Shown: positions 34,070 through 44,513, numbered from the stretch's first letter. The stretch is 64,000 nucleotides of DNA from an uncultured Kordia sp. (GCF_947496985.1 NZ_CANMEZ010000001.1:434001-498000); one strand, 5' to 3'. A program made the numbers and translations. The notes: a model not told the origin generated them from the letters alone.

Positions 34070-35407
34070 CTAATGAGGAATATGCTTTGCATACTTTATC
34101 TCGTATAAGTTTGGATTGTAAATACAATCTGACAATAATGTTGCTTTCATTGTAGACGCAGTCATATCTGGTTCAAATAGTGACCCCATAAATCCTGTAA
34201 CAAACGCTGCTGAAAAAGAAGTTCCATCAATATAAATTACTTCATTATTATATGCAAATGGAATATGTTCTCCTGGTGCTGCAATATCTACGGTTACTTG
34301 TCCTCTATTGGAAAAACTTGCTAATAGTGAATTATTGTTACCATTTGCAGGATTAAAAGCACTTACTACTGATGAAGGTGAATAAGGGTTATTTCCTGAA
34401 GATGAATTACCATATCCCAAACCAGCTACAGCTATAATGTTTTCTGAGTCATATGAAGATGGATAGTGAGAAGTATTATCTGTATTTACACCACTATTCC
34501 CGGCTGAAGTTACCACAAGAATTTCATTTTCTACTTCATCAATAAATTGTTTCAATAGCTCACGTTCTTCACTATACCAACCAAAACTCATATTAATTAT
34601 ACTGACATCTGGTTTACTTGCCGCATATTTAAAACCACATAAGGCATCAAAGTTTCGGATATCTCCAAACCTGTTAGCTACTTTTACAGGGAGTATTTGA
34701 TAGTTTACATTTGTTGGATCCATTTTAGACTTGATTAACTCTGTTACAATAGTTCCATGTCGTCCATAATGATTATCGTAAGGGTTGTTATTATCTTCTA
34801 CAAAGTTCCAGCCAAATAATTCACTTTCACCATTATTAACACAGGCATCTTGATCACTGTTGTATAAAAATGGTGTTGTAAAACCAGGATAATCATACAT
34901 GATTCCTGTATCTAACACAGCAATAGTTACACCTTGATTTGTAGTTACACGTTTTGTTAAACCTACATCTGTACCAACAATACCTGCGAAATCTATAAAT
35001 ATATCTTCTTGAATTTTAATATTTGTATTGTATTCTGCTCCTTCTATTTCTTCTCTTGCTCCGGCTGATTCTTTTTTCTGTTCTAAGCCTCCACCAGCGG
35101 CTTCTCCTTTACTAAAAATCCAGAGCTCTAAGTATGGATCGGCACATTCACATCTTTTATACTGTTCAACATTAAAATCATTTCTCAATGCCTGCTTATC
35201 TGCTTCTGTTGTTCCTTCTGGGTATAATATAACAAGTTCATTACCTTGTGAGGCCGAAGTATTATATCCAAATCCTTTTTGTGCTGTTTCTAAATCTTTT
35301 GTTGTTTTTTCTGTTGTTGCTGTTTCGTCAATTTGTAGTGTTTCTGTTTGACAACCATATAAGATGATACATAATAGGGCAATACAGCATACTAATACTT
35401 TTTTCAT
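34070..35407 (-). CDS. S8 subtilisin-like serine protease lipoprotein
   Basis: A 445-residue subtilase with a lipoprotein signal (MKKVLVCCIALLCIILYGC, Cys19). The catalytic triad is present: VAVLDTGI (Asp166), RHGT (His217) and GTSFSAAFVTG (Ser397), plus the oxyanion TSAGNSG. An N-terminal domain (about 45-130) is a likely pro-region, with a GGGL/EKKES stretch before it. The enzyme should be surface- or envelope-anchored. It sits between the CHAT gene and a T9SS protein on the same strand, each separated by a terminator-like hairpin. Confidence 0.94.
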   Translation of the reverse strand: MKKVLVCCIALLCIILYGCQTETLQIDETATTEKTTKDLETAQKGFGYNTSASQGNELVILYPEGTTEADKQALRNDFNVEQYKRCECADPYLELWIFSKGEAAGGGLEQKKESAGAREEIEGAEYNTNIKIQEDIFIDFAGIVGTDVGLTKRVTTNQGVTIAVLDTGIMYDYPGFTTPFLYNSDQDACVNNGESELFGWNFVEDNNNPYDNHYGRHGTIVTELIKSKMDPTNVNYQILPVKVANRFGDIRNFDALCGFKYAASKPDVSIINMSFGWYSEERELLKQFIDEVENEILVVTSAGNSGVNTDNTSHYPSSYDSENIIAVAGLGYGNSSSGNNPYSPSSVVSAFNPANGNNNSLLASFSNRGQVTVDIAAPGEHIPFAYNNEVIYIDGTSFSAAFVTGFMGSLFEPDMTASTMKATLLSDCIYNPNLYEIKYAKHIPH

Positions 35408-35463
35408 AATTTTTTAAAGTTTAAATTAATACTAAGTGTGTAATAATGGTTTAGGTATAATAA

Positions 35464-35494
35464 AAATTCCAGCCAATCGAAATTGACTGGAATT
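35464..35494 (-). terminator. Terminator between the T9SS protein and S8 peptidase genes
   Basis: Near-perfect arms (AATTCCAGCCAAT and ATTGACTGGAATT) around a 4-nt loop lie 20 nt downstream of the large T9SS gene on the minus strand, with an AT-rich flank. Confidence 0.7.
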
Positions 35495-35513
35495 CTCTTG
35501 CATTATTTTACTT

Positions 35514-38396
35514 TTATTCTATAATAACTTTCTTCGTAATGGTTTCTGAATCGGTAGTAATCACAAAGAAGTACATTCCTGGTGTTAATACTGATTTTCC
35601 ATTCCAAGATATGGTAGTATTTTGATTTTCAATACGATTAGTATCGAAAGACTTAATTAGGATTCCATCAAAACGATATACTTTTATTGTAAAATCTGTT
35701 TTGTCTTCTCCTGAAATTTCGATATTCATATTACCGTCATTCGGGTTTGGTGATATCTTCGCAGAAGTTTTCACATCCGATGGTTCCTCATGTGGTTTTG
35801 TAGGTTTTCCATCTCCATAGCAATAAATACATTGTGATCTTGACCATAGAATTTCTCCTTCACATTTTATCCCTACTTTCCAACTAAAGCAATCAGATTT
35901 TTTGATAAAAGGTAATTGCGTTGATGTTCCTGTTACTTCCCAACGTGTTGCTGTTGGCGGGTATTTAGAACGGCAGCAGTCTGGATCATCCCAAGTTACT
36001 TCAACAATATATGTTAACGCAGGATTCCCTGTCCAACTCATACCAGCTCTTCTACAATTGAATTCTAAATCAGTTGCTGGTTCACAAGGATCTTCTACAC
36101 AATCAATTTTTACTGTATCAGAAATAGATACTGTAGTTTCACAACCTTCAATATCAGTAACTGTCCAACTCATTGTAATATCATAAGTTCCATTTGCTGT
36201 AAACGTATGATAAATTCCGTTACCACTAGATGTTATTGGTGCTCCTCCGTTAATCGTAAATGAATATTCTTCATCTGCAATTTGGTCAGATGAACAATTT
36301 ACAATTGAACTAGCCGAAATAGAGTAAAGACAATCACTTACTTGATTTACATTTAAATCTCCAAGAACTAAGTCATCACATAAACATTCTTCTTCACATT
36401 CGTAGAAGAAACAATCTTGATATGTACATACTTTTCCATATTCTGTGTTTGTTGCTGTGAAACAAATTGGTCCATTTTCCATAGGTAAATCAACGAGAAC
36501 ATTCGTTGCTTGTGAACCATTGTGATCCCAACTAAATGAATCATAATCATTTATATCTATTGGATCTCCGTTAGCATCTACCAATTGAATAAATATATAT
36601 TCTAGTTCACAAGGATCACAACCGTCGCCATCACTTTTAGCAAGCGCTTCCATATAGGCACTTAATTTATCTAATTCTCCTTGAATTTGAGCTTGTTGAG
36701 CTTGTGACACACTTTTTGTAGCGGCAGATCGATTTGCCATAGCAGCTTCCATTTCCGTTTTAAGTACTGCTTGGTATGCTTGTAATTGACTAGTTGAAGG
36801 ACATTCTATTACTTTTATATAAATATCTTCATCACAACAATCTTCGTAATAGGTAACTACGTATTCACATCCATTTGGATAGGTAATCGTAGCTTGCCAA
36901 TTTTCTTCTGCTGATACATAGATAAAATCTTGAATATCATTTTCGTTTGTTGGTGTATCTAAATTATCCCAAACCACCGTAACTCCAAATCCATTTTCTA
37001 TTGTAGATCCATCACTACTTAACACATGTACTGGCCACTGATCAGCTATACATACTACTTCTGGGCAATCAGGATGATTCCAATGAGGAATAATATATGG
37101 TTCATCATTACAGCAATTAGGAACATTGATAAATTCATCTTTTAAACAGTCAGAATAATCTGTAAGACCAATCCATAGTGTCCAATCACCATCACTAACA
37201 TCAATTGGGCCAAGTTGGTAATCTGTAACGTCTCCAGTAACATTGTCTAGTACGTTTTCTACACCATTGCTTTCTAACTTTTGTTTCGCCATCCATGACA
37301 ATCCATTAGTTCCGGTAACGGTTACTGTTACATAATAGAAATCATCTGAATAATCGGATGGTGTTCCATTATCATCACATTCACCAATAGTAAATGTATA
37401 ATCTAAATCACAAGGTGGCGAACATGGTTCGGGTACTTGTACAGCTACTTGTGTAGAACAACTCGGATCTCCATCATCAGCTACTAGGAAATTAAATGTT
37501 CCTGAGAGATTAGAAATATTCCCCATGTCAATGGTCGTTGTATTTCCATAACCTCCAGAATCTGCATTTGGAGTTGTAGCATTCCAAGTAGTACCTGTTC
37601 CATCTGGGTTATTTACTGTGAGGTCAAAAGTCCATGTATCATCACTTGGATCAGTAGTTCCTTGATCATAGCACACAATATTTGACACTTGACTTGTTAG
37701 TGTACAACCTGTTCCTGTACAGGCTCCAATACAAATATTATCAAATCCATATACTTCTGTTGGAGAACTTGTTATGTCTAATACGTACGCTATTCCGCCT
37801 ATATTTTGTATTAATGCATCCCAGTCAGTACCGATTTCCATGATCCATGTTCCTACAGCATTTGCTGGTGGATTTCCATTGGCATCCACAAGTCCAACTG
37901 GCGCACAAATAGTTTGCCAACCGTCTTGAACTGTTATTAATTGATTTAATTGAAATCGCGCTCTTAGCGTAGATGTAAAAGGATCAGCTCCATTGTAGAT
38001 TCTTAATGATGTAGAAGTGGTTCCTCCACCTCCATTAAACATTCTAAAATCATAACAGAAACAATTTGCGCCACCATTTATAAACTGAATCCAGTTACCA
38101 TTATAATCGGTACTGTTAAACATCCAGCTACTGCCATCACTACAACCTCTATCAAAGGCACGTAAGAAAACATCATTAGCGCCATTTTGACTTCCTACGT
38201 TATCATATTGTAAATCTCCACAACGAGAACCCCAATTGTCCAATAAATTTGGAACAGTATTAGATGTGCCGCCAGGCTGAACACCATTCATTTGAATAGC
38301 TCCAGGTTGATTTTGATTGAAGTTATCACAGAATTGTGCTTGTACATTGACAATAACTCCAAACAACATTAAAATAAGTAAAATACTTTTTTTCAT
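35514..38396 (-). CDS. Large secreted protein with a T9SS type A sorting domain
   Basis: A 960-residue protein with a signal peptide (MKKSILLILMLFGVIVNVQAQ). The mature part begins with a Gly/Asn/Cys-rich beta domain (about 22-220), then Ig-like and PKD-like beta modules with many Cys pairs. A long helical insert (about 555-600, SQLQAYQAVLKTEMEAA onward) interrupts them. The C-terminal ISPNPNDGNMNIEI to KKVIIE (about 885-960) is a type A T9SS sorting signal. It should be exported by T9SS and attached to the cell surface, possibly as an adhesin. It is divergent from the ECF sigma gene. Confidence 0.85.
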   Translation of the reverse strand: MKKSILLILMLFGVIVNVQAQFCDNFNQNQPGAIQMNGVQPGGTSNTVPNLLDNWGSRCGDLQYDNVGSQNGANDVFLRAFDRGCSDGSSWMFNSTDYNGNWIQFINGGANCFCYDFRMFNGGGGTTSTSLRIYNGADPFTSTLRARFQLNQLITVQDGWQTICAPVGLVDANGNPPANAVGTWIMEIGTDWDALIQNIGGIAYVLDITSSPTEVYGFDNICIGACTGTGCTLTSQVSNIVCYDQGTTDPSDDTWTFDLTVNNPDGTGTTWNATTPNADSGGYGNTTTIDMGNISNLSGTFNFLVADDGDPSCSTQVAVQVPEPCSPPCDLDYTFTIGECDDNGTPSDYSDDFYYVTVTVTGTNGLSWMAKQKLESNGVENVLDNVTGDVTDYQLGPIDVSDGDWTLWIGLTDYSDCLKDEFINVPNCCNDEPYIIPHWNHPDCPEVVCIADQWPVHVLSSDGSTIENGFGVTVVWDNLDTPTNENDIQDFIYVSAEENWQATITYPNGCEYVVTYYEDCCDEDIYIKVIECPSTSQLQAYQAVLKTEMEAAMANRSAATKSVSQAQQAQIQGELDKLSAYMEALAKSDGDGCDPCELEYIFIQLVDANGDPIDINDYDSFSWDHNGSQATNVLVDLPMENGPICFTATNTEYGKVCTYQDCFFYECEEECLCDDLVLGDLNVNQVSDCLYSISASSIVNCSSDQIADEEYSFTINGGAPITSSGNGIYHTFTANGTYDITMSWTVTDIEGCETTVSISDTVKIDCVEDPCEPATDLEFNCRRAGMSWTGNPALTYIVEVTWDDPDCCRSKYPPTATRWEVTGTSTQLPFIKKSDCFSWKVGIKCEGEILWSRSQCIYCYGDGKPTKPHEEPSDVKTSAKISPNPNDGNMNIEISGEDKTDFTIKVYRFDGILIKSFDTNRIENQNTTISWNGKSVLTPGMYFFVITTDSETITKKVIIE

Positions 38397-38562
38397 AGTT
38401 AAAATATAATTAGTTTGGTTATTTCCTACTCTGTTTTGGTTCTAGGTTTTTCGGATTCCACCTAATAAATAAGTCAACTTATGACATAGTTCAGCGTAAG
38501 AAATTTTGTTACCCGATTTATTTCACTAATTTTAGAACAGCATTTTCGTGAACCCTTTTTTT
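38397..38562. promoter_or_regulatory. Divergent promoter region of the T9SS and sigma factor genes
   Basis: The two genes share this 166-nt region. It contains an imperfect palindrome, GTCAACTTATGAC (arms GTCA and TGAC), near 38473-38485. No standard -7/-33 pair is clear. ECF-controlled promoters would not need one. Confidence 0.35.
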
Positions 38563-39120
38563 ATGTCAAATGATACTTATTTTATTGAAGGACTTCGTTC
38601 TGGAGACGAAACAATATTAAAAGAGATTTATAATCAGTTTTTTTCAAAAGTTAGAACCTTTGTTATCCAAAACAAGGGGAATAGTACAGATGCAGAAGAT
38701 ATTTTTCACAATGCATTGATTCAACTATTTGTACGCCTGAAAAACAGGGAATTAGTTATCAAATCTTCGTTTGAAGCTTATCTTTTTACTACCTGCAAAA
38801 ATCTTTGGAGAAGAGAATTAAATAAAAAACGGGTAACAAAAACCAAAGTTGCTGAACTGAAGAACGAAGAAACAGAAAATGCCTATGCATTGCTTGAGCA
38901 AGAAAAATGGGAGCTCTATATTGAAAAATTTCAATTGCTTTCAGAAAATTGTAGAAAGGTACTAACACTATTGTTTAATGGTACTCCGTATGATGAAATC
39001 GTAAAAACATTTTCATACGCATCAAAAGTAGTTGCCAGACAACGTGTTTTTAAATGCAAAGCAAAATTAACCAAGCTAATTAAGGAAGACACTAAGTTTT
39101 CCCAAATAAAGAAATTATGA
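38563..39120 (+). CDS. ECF-type RNA polymerase sigma factor
   Basis: A 185-residue sigma-70-like factor: region 2 (EIYNQFFSKVRTFVIQNKGNSTDAEDIFHNALIQLF), region 4 (LLSENCRKVLTLLFNGTPYDEIVKTFSYASKVVARQRVFKCKAKL) with a helix-turn-helix, and a short linker. I prefer ATG at 38563; a GTG at 38548 would add a five-residue extension. It overlaps the next gene by 4 nt (ATGA), the usual coupling of a sigma factor to its partner regulator. Its target genes may include the divergent T9SS gene. Confidence 0.92.
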   Translation: MSNDTYFIEGLRSGDETILKEIYNQFFSKVRTFVIQNKGNSTDAEDIFHNALIQLFVRLKNRELVIKSSFEAYLFTTCKNLWRRELNKKRVTKTKVAELKNEETENAYALLEQEKWELYIEKFQLLSENCRKVLTLLFNGTPYDEIVKTFSYASKVVARQRVFKCKAKLTKLIKEDTKFSQIKKL

Positions 39121-39923
39121 GTTTTGACGATCAAACTTATGTCCAAATTGCGTCATATTTGAACAATCAAATGGATGAAGCAGAAAAAAAAGCCTTTGAA
39201 GCATTGCTGCAAAATGATGCCGAACTAGCCTCTTTTTTAGAAACTTACAAAACGCTAGAAGGTGTTTACAATGAAGAAAAATGGGCTGTAAAAACTACAG
39301 CTTCCATAGAAGAAGTAAAGGAACTTGCACAGCAATTCAGAGCGGACGATGTAGTCGATATTTCCAAAAAAATTCGTGCTATTCAACAAGAAAACCGCAA
39401 AGAAAAATCTCCAAGAAAGAAAACATATTTTTATTATATATCTTCAGTAATTGCCATTGCAGCAATGTTCACGTTGTTTTATTTTACATTTATGCAATCG
39501 TTATCAGCAACTGATGCTTTTGAACAATATCATGATTGGAGTACATTACCTACATTCCAAACTAAAAGTGACAGTATCAACTCATTACCTTTAGCACGAG
39601 CCTTGTTTAAAGAAGAGAAATATAATGAAGCACTTACAGTATTCAAATCATACACTACCAAACATGAATATAGTCCTAAAGTTGCTTTGTATATTGGTGT
39701 ATCGCAATTAGAACTTCAACAGTATTCTGAAGCCATACAAACATTTGACTTTTTAAAAAATAGTGATGCTATTGATCACCATAAAGCATATTGGTATACA
39801 ACGCTGTTATATTTAAAACAAAATGATACTGAAAACGCGAAACAAACACTAGAAATTTTGGTTCAAAACCCCAATTATTACAATTACGAAAAAGCGCAAA
39901 AACTGCTCAAAAAGTTAAAATAA
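39117..39923 (+). CDS. Membrane TPR protein, putative anti-sigma partner
   Basis: A 268-residue protein: an N-terminal cytoplasmic helical domain (about 1-100) of the size of an anti-sigma domain, though without a zinc motif (no HxxxCxxC), one membrane helix (about 106-124), and a C-terminal periplasmic TPR region (LARALFKEEKYNEALTVFK and following). Overlap with the sigma gene and topology suggest a membrane-bound regulator of that sigma. The function is inferred from context; no known family member was matched. Confidence 0.75.
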   Translation: MSFDDQTYVQIASYLNNQMDEAEKKAFEALLQNDAELASFLETYKTLEGVYNEEKWAVKTTASIEEVKELAQQFRADDVVDISKKIRAIQQENRKEKSPRKKTYFYYISSVIAIAAMFTLFYFTFMQSLSATDAFEQYHDWSTLPTFQTKSDSINSLPLARALFKEEKYNEALTVFKSYTTKHEYSPKVALYIGVSQLELQQYSEAIQTFDFLKNSDAIDHHKAYWYTTLLYLKQNDTENAKQTLEILVQNPNYYNYEKAQKLLKKLK

Positions 39924-40061
39924 ATCTAAAATTCTCCTCATTTTTATAAATTTCGACGACTTATTTGCGTTTTTGGCACTTATAGTCCGTGATACACTTG
40001 TAATACACCAAAAAAAGCCTTTAATTTGAAGTAGACCAAAACTCGAATTACTTATAAAATT

Positions 40062-41279
40062 ATGAATAAAGAGCTATTAGAAAAAAAGTTAAAAGAAATT
40101 GACCAAATTATTAAATCAAAACGTGCTGAAGAAACACAAATAGGAGTACTTGCTGGACTTGCTGGTATCTCTTTATTTCAGTTTTACTATTCAAAATATC
40201 TAGATATTGATGATCATGCAGATGTAGGTGTAGAAATGCTTACAGATTGTATTGACAAAATCAATGAAGGGTACAGTTATCCTACATTCTGTACAGGTAT
40301 TGCGGGAGCAGGTTGGGTTTTAGATCATTTGGAACAAGAAGAATTCATGGATGCTGACAATGATGATTTGCTTCCAGAATTAGACCAATACATTCACACG
40401 TTCATGGTAACCGATATGAAAAATGGAAATTACGATTTCCTTCATGGTGCCATTGGGTATGCTTTCTACTTCTTAAATCGTTACCGAAATACAAAATCGG
40501 ATGAACTGAAAAATAAATACAAAGGGATTATTAATGAATTCTTAGATTTATTAGAAGGATTGTCTGAAAAAGAAGGTGATGACATGCTGAAGTGGGAATC
40601 TGAATTAAGTATAGAGACAAAAGAACGAGGGTACAACCTAAGTTTATCGCACGGAATGTCAAGTATTGTTGGAATCTTAACAAAATTACACGAACAAGAC
40701 GTTTTCAAAGAAAGAGCAGAGCCAATGCTAAAAGCGGCAGTTAAATACATCTTAAGTCATAAAACAAAAAAAGAAGATCCATTCTCAATATTCCCAAGTT
40801 GGATAACTGGTAAAGAAGAAGATCAAAATGGACAAAGTCGTTTGGCATGGTGCTACGGTGATTTAGGAGTTGCTATGCGTTTTTGGTACGCTTCCAAAAC
40901 ACTAAACGATAAAGAACTTGGAGAAACGGCACTAGAAGTACTAAAACATTCGGCTGCTCGTACCGCACAAGAAGATAGCATGGTGAGAGATGCTGGACTT
41001 TGTCACGGTTCTTATGGAAATGCGCAAATGTTCTTAAGAATGCACAAAGAAACTGGTGATCAAGTATTTAAAGATGCCTTTGAATTCTGGATTCAAGATG
41101 GAATTGATAGAGGAATTCACGAAGACGGATACGCTGGGTACAAACAGTGGAAAGGTGTTGATAAAAGCTGGGAGCCAGAAACTTCACTATTAGAAGGAAT
41201 TGCTGGAATTGGACTTTCAATCCTAGATTACTTAGCAGACTACGATACAAATTGGGATGAATGTTTAATGATAAGCTAA
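40062..41279 (+). CDS. lanC: LanC-like lanthionine cyclase
   Basis: A 405-residue LanC-fold enzyme that closes thioether rings by adding Cys thiols to dehydroamino acids. The zinc ligands are visible: Cys264 in AWCYGD, and Cys314 and His315 in LCHGSYG. SLSHGMSS holds the active-site-type His197. Alpha-toroid repeats (GIAGAGWVLDHL, HGAIGYAF, EGIAGIGLSIL) are present. It is the first gene of the lanthipeptide operon, followed after 6 nt by the LanB N-terminal protein. Confidence 0.93.
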   Translation: MNKELLEKKLKEIDQIIKSKRAEETQIGVLAGLAGISLFQFYYSKYLDIDDHADVGVEMLTDCIDKINEGYSYPTFCTGIAGAGWVLDHLEQEEFMDADNDDLLPELDQYIHTFMVTDMKNGNYDFLHGAIGYAFYFLNRYRNTKSDELKNKYKGIINEFLDLLEGLSEKEGDDMLKWESELSIETKERGYNLSLSHGMSSIVGILTKLHEQDVFKERAEPMLKAAVKYILSHKTKKEDPFSIFPSWITGKEEDQNGQSRLAWCYGDLGVAMRFWYASKTLNDKELGETALEVLKHSAARTAQEDSMVRDAGLCHGSYGNAQMFLRMHKETGDQVFKDAFEFWIQDGIDRGIHEDGYAGYKQWKGVDKSWEPETSLLEGIAGIGLSILDYLADYDTNWDECLMIS

Positions 41280-41285
41280 AAACAG

Positions 41286-43541
41286 ATGAGTAAAAATCCA
41301 TACAAGAATTTTTCAAAATATATATTACGAACACCGCTTTTCTCATTCTCTTCCTATCAAGAATTGACCGCGAATACTGAAATTTCAGAGGAAGATTTCA
41401 GAACCGTTTGCGAAAACCCTGTGGTTAGAGAAGCATTATTCTTAGCTTCACCATCATTGTTTGAAGAAATGAACAGATGGCTTGGAGGAGAAAAGGAAGA
41501 TCAAAAGAAAGAAGAAAAACTACGTTATTCTATTCTAAAATATATCTCCAGAATGTCGTCAAGATGTACGCCTTTTGGACTATTTGCAGGATGTTCGGTA
41601 GGAGAATTTGGCGAAGAAACTGACATTCAGCTAAAAGGTTCTGCACAAAATAAGCGTCATACACGACTAGATATGAACTATTTGGTAGCGCTTTCGCAAG
41701 ATTTGGTAACGAATAAAAAAATTAGAGAACAACTTTTATTCTTTCCAAATTCAAGTATTTACAAAGCCGGACCGCAATTACGTTACATAGAATACAAATA
41801 TTTCAATAGTAGAAGACATCACCACATTGTAGCCGTTGATGATACGGAATACTTAGCAGTTGTATTAGAAAAAGCTTCACACGGTGCTTCTCTATCTCAA
41901 CTTGCTGGACTTTTAGTTGATGATGAAATTACCATTGAAGAAGCTACGGAATTCATTGAAGAGCTAGTATCAAGTCAGTTACTAATTAGTGAATTAGAAC
42001 CTTCGGTTTCCGGTCCAGAATTCTTAGATCAAATTTGTTCTGTATTAGAACGCTTACAAGGTGTAGAAGATATCTTAAAAGCACTAAAAGAAGCTGACAA
42101 ACGAATCAATCAAATTGATCAATCTATAGGAAATAATCCAAAAGTATACTTAGAGTTAAGTGAGTTTTTACAGCAACTAGAAACAGATTTTGAATTAAAA
42201 TTCATGTTCCAAACAGACATGGTTTTACAAAACACAAAAAATACGCTGAGCCAATCTGTTGTTGATGATATTCAAAAAGGATATGCATTATTAAACAGAA
42301 TGACATTTCCACAAAATACAACTACACTTACAAAGTTTAGAGATGCTTTTCATGAACGATTTGAAGAACGTGAAGTTCCACTTTCGACAGCATTAGATGT
42401 TGAAATCGGAATTGGATACAAACAAGATCAAGGTGCTGGAGATGTGAATCCGTTAGTAGACAATATCATGATTCCTGGAAGACAAGCCAAACATCCTATG
42501 ATGGAAGTCCGTTGGTCTTCTCTTAATGGTTTTATGCAAAAAAAACTTATTGACGCGTTTAAAAATAATGATTATGTAATTACATTATCCGAAGACGATT
42601 TTAAAGATTACGATCTAAATTGGGACGATCTTCCAGATACAATGTCATGCATGATTGAAATTTTAGACGGAGAAGATGGTGGACATAAAATTAAGTTTAG
42701 CGGTGGTGGTGGATCCAGTGCGGCAAACTTACTAGGACGTTTTTGTCATGGTGATCAAGAGTTATTTGATTACACACAAGAAATGGCAGACATGGAAGCT
42801 GAGATGAATAAAGATAAAATCTTAGCCGAAATTGTGCATTTACCTGAATCGCGTGTTGGAAACATTTTAATGCGTCCAGACTTACGTAAATATGAAATTC
42901 CATACTTAGCAAAATCAATTAAAGAAGAAGAAGATCAACTTCCTATTGATGACTTAATGGTTTCTGTAAAAAATCATAGCAAAGTATTATTACGTTCTAA
43001 AAAATATAACAAAGAAGTGGTTCCGCATTTAACAAACGCACACAACTACTCTGCAAACTCACTTCCTATCTATCACTTCTTAGCAGATATGCAAACACAA
43101 GGAATTAGAAGTGGAGTTGGTTTCGGATTAGGACCATTTTCAGGAGATTTTGACTTTTTACCACGTGTAGAATTTAAAAATTTAATCCTTCATGATGCAA
43201 CATGGAACTTAAAGAAAAGTCATATTGAACCTTTATTAAAAAGTAAAAATGACAATGATAAATTAACTGCCGAAATTAAAACATTGAGAGAAAGTCTTAA
43301 AATTCCTCAATACGTAATGTTGGCAGATGGAGACAATGAATTGCTTGTAAACTTTGCAAATCTTACTTCTGTACGCATGTTATTGAATACCGTTAGCAAA
43401 CGAGGTTCATTCAAACTAACCGAATTCCTTTTCAGTGAAAGCGGAGTCGTAAAAGAAGGTAAAGAATACTACACAAACCAAGTAGTAATTTCATTTTATA
43501 ACGAAAAAAAATTAACTCAAAGTAAGCAGAGCAATGAATAA
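41286..43541 (+). CDS. lanB: Lantibiotic dehydratase, glutamylation domain (LanB N-terminal part)
   Basis: A 751-residue protein equal to the N-terminal domain of class I LanB. The SSRCTPFGLFAGCSVGEFG motif (about residues 90-108) is a hallmark of the family. This domain transfers glutamate from glutamyl-tRNA to Ser/Thr of the precursor. It stops where a full LanB would continue into the elimination domain, which is encoded separately and overlaps it by 8 nt. The split is common in thiopeptide and Bacteroidota systems. Confidence 0.92.
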   Translation: MSKNPYKNFSKYILRTPLFSFSSYQELTANTEISEEDFRTVCENPVVREALFLASPSLFEEMNRWLGGEKEDQKKEEKLRYSILKYISRMSSRCTPFGLFAGCSVGEFGEETDIQLKGSAQNKRHTRLDMNYLVALSQDLVTNKKIREQLLFFPNSSIYKAGPQLRYIEYKYFNSRRHHHIVAVDDTEYLAVVLEKASHGASLSQLAGLLVDDEITIEEATEFIEELVSSQLLISELEPSVSGPEFLDQICSVLERLQGVEDILKALKEADKRINQIDQSIGNNPKVYLELSEFLQQLETDFELKFMFQTDMVLQNTKNTLSQSVVDDIQKGYALLNRMTFPQNTTTLTKFRDAFHERFEEREVPLSTALDVEIGIGYKQDQGAGDVNPLVDNIMIPGRQAKHPMMEVRWSSLNGFMQKKLIDAFKNNDYVITLSEDDFKDYDLNWDDLPDTMSCMIEILDGEDGGHKIKFSGGGGSSAANLLGRFCHGDQELFDYTQEMADMEAEMNKDKILAEIVHLPESRVGNILMRPDLRKYEIPYLAKSIKEEEDQLPIDDLMVSVKNHSKVLLRSKKYNKEVVPHLTNAHNYSANSLPIYHFLADMQTQGIRSGVGFGLGPFSGDFDFLPRVEFKNLILHDATWNLKKSHIEPLLKSKNDNDKLTAEIKTLRESLKIPQYVMLADGDNELLVNFANLTSVRMLLNTVSKRGSFKLTEFLFSESGVVKEGKEYYTNQVVISFYNEKKLTQSKQSNE

Positions 43542-44460
43542 CGAAATACAAAGAAATTTTATTTTAGGAGATAGTTGGCTGTATTATAAAATTTATACAG
43601 GACCAAAAACTTCAGATGCTGTGCTAACGGAGATCATAAAGCCTATAGCAGAACAGCTAATTGAACACGGAATTATTGATAAATGGTTTTTTATACGATA
43701 TGCCGATCCAAAGCATCATGTAAGAGTTCGTTTTCACTATACAAAACCGGAACATGTTGGAATGATTATTAATGGATTGTATCCAAAGTTTAAAGAATTT
43801 ATAGATCAAGATTTAATTTATAAAATTCAAATTGATACATATCAACGAGAAATAGAACGTTACGGAATGAACACCATGGTGTTAGGAGAAGAATTATTTT
43901 ACCACGATAGTAAAATGATTGTTGACTTCGTAGATATGATTGAAGGCGATGAAGGTGAAGAATTGCGTTGGTTATTCTCTATCCGAGCAATGGATTCGCA
44001 CTTAACAAGCTATGGCTACAATGATGATGAAAAGCTAGAAATAATGGATCGTTTAAAAACTGGATTCGGAAACGAATTTGGAATGGGACGTCCATTAAAA
44101 AAGCAATTAGATGATAAATTCCGAGCCGAACGTAAAAAGATTGAGGAATTTATGGTGTTTACCGCAGAAGAAAATCCAGACTATGAACCAATTCTTGATG
44201 TTTTAAAAGAAAAAGAAGAAGGTATCAAAGATATTGCAGCTGCTATTTTAAAACACAGAGATGATGAAACATTGATGATGCCACTTAACGACCTTATGGG
44301 AAGTTACTTACACATGTTAATGAATAGATTATTCAAATCTAAAAACCGTATTCATGAAATGGTTTGCTACGATTTCCTATATCGTTACTACAAATCTATG
44401 ATTGCGCGTAAAAAGCACATGAATAAAAACAAGAACAAAAATAAAGACAAGAGTAAATAG
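43534..44460 (+). CDS. Elimination-domain protein of the split LanB (SpaB C-terminal type)
   Basis: A 308-residue protein of the thiopeptide-type bacteriocin biosynthesis family: WLYYKIYTGPKTSDAVLTEII, WFFIRYADPKHHVRVRFHY and YQREIERYGMNTMVLGEELF are family motifs. It removes glutamate from glutamylated Ser/Thr to leave dehydroamino acids. It overlaps the dehydratase gene by 8 nt and ends in a Lys/Asn tail. A strong terminator follows. Confidence 0.92.
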   Translation: MNNEIQRNFILGDSWLYYKIYTGPKTSDAVLTEIIKPIAEQLIEHGIIDKWFFIRYADPKHHVRVRFHYTKPEHVGMIINGLYPKFKEFIDQDLIYKIQIDTYQREIERYGMNTMVLGEELFYHDSKMIVDFVDMIEGDEGEELRWLFSIRAMDSHLTSYGYNDDEKLEIMDRLKTGFGNEFGMGRPLKKQLDDKFRAERKKIEEFMVFTAEENPDYEPILDVLKEKEEGIKDIAAAILKHRDDETLMMPLNDLMGSYLHMLMNRLFKSKNRIHEMVCYDFLYRYYKSMIARKKHMNKNKNKNKDKSK

Positions 44461-44480
44461 TTTTCTTGACATAGCGTACT

Positions 44481-44513
44481 AAAAAAAGTCTAGCCATATG
44501 CTAGACTTTTTTT
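44481..44513 (+). terminator. Terminator after the LanC-LanB operon
   Basis: A perfect 14-bp stem (AAAAAAAGTCTAGC with GCTAGACTTTTTTT), a 5-nt loop and a T-tract begin 21 nt after the last stop. It ends the biosynthetic operon before the regulator gene. Confidence 0.9.
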
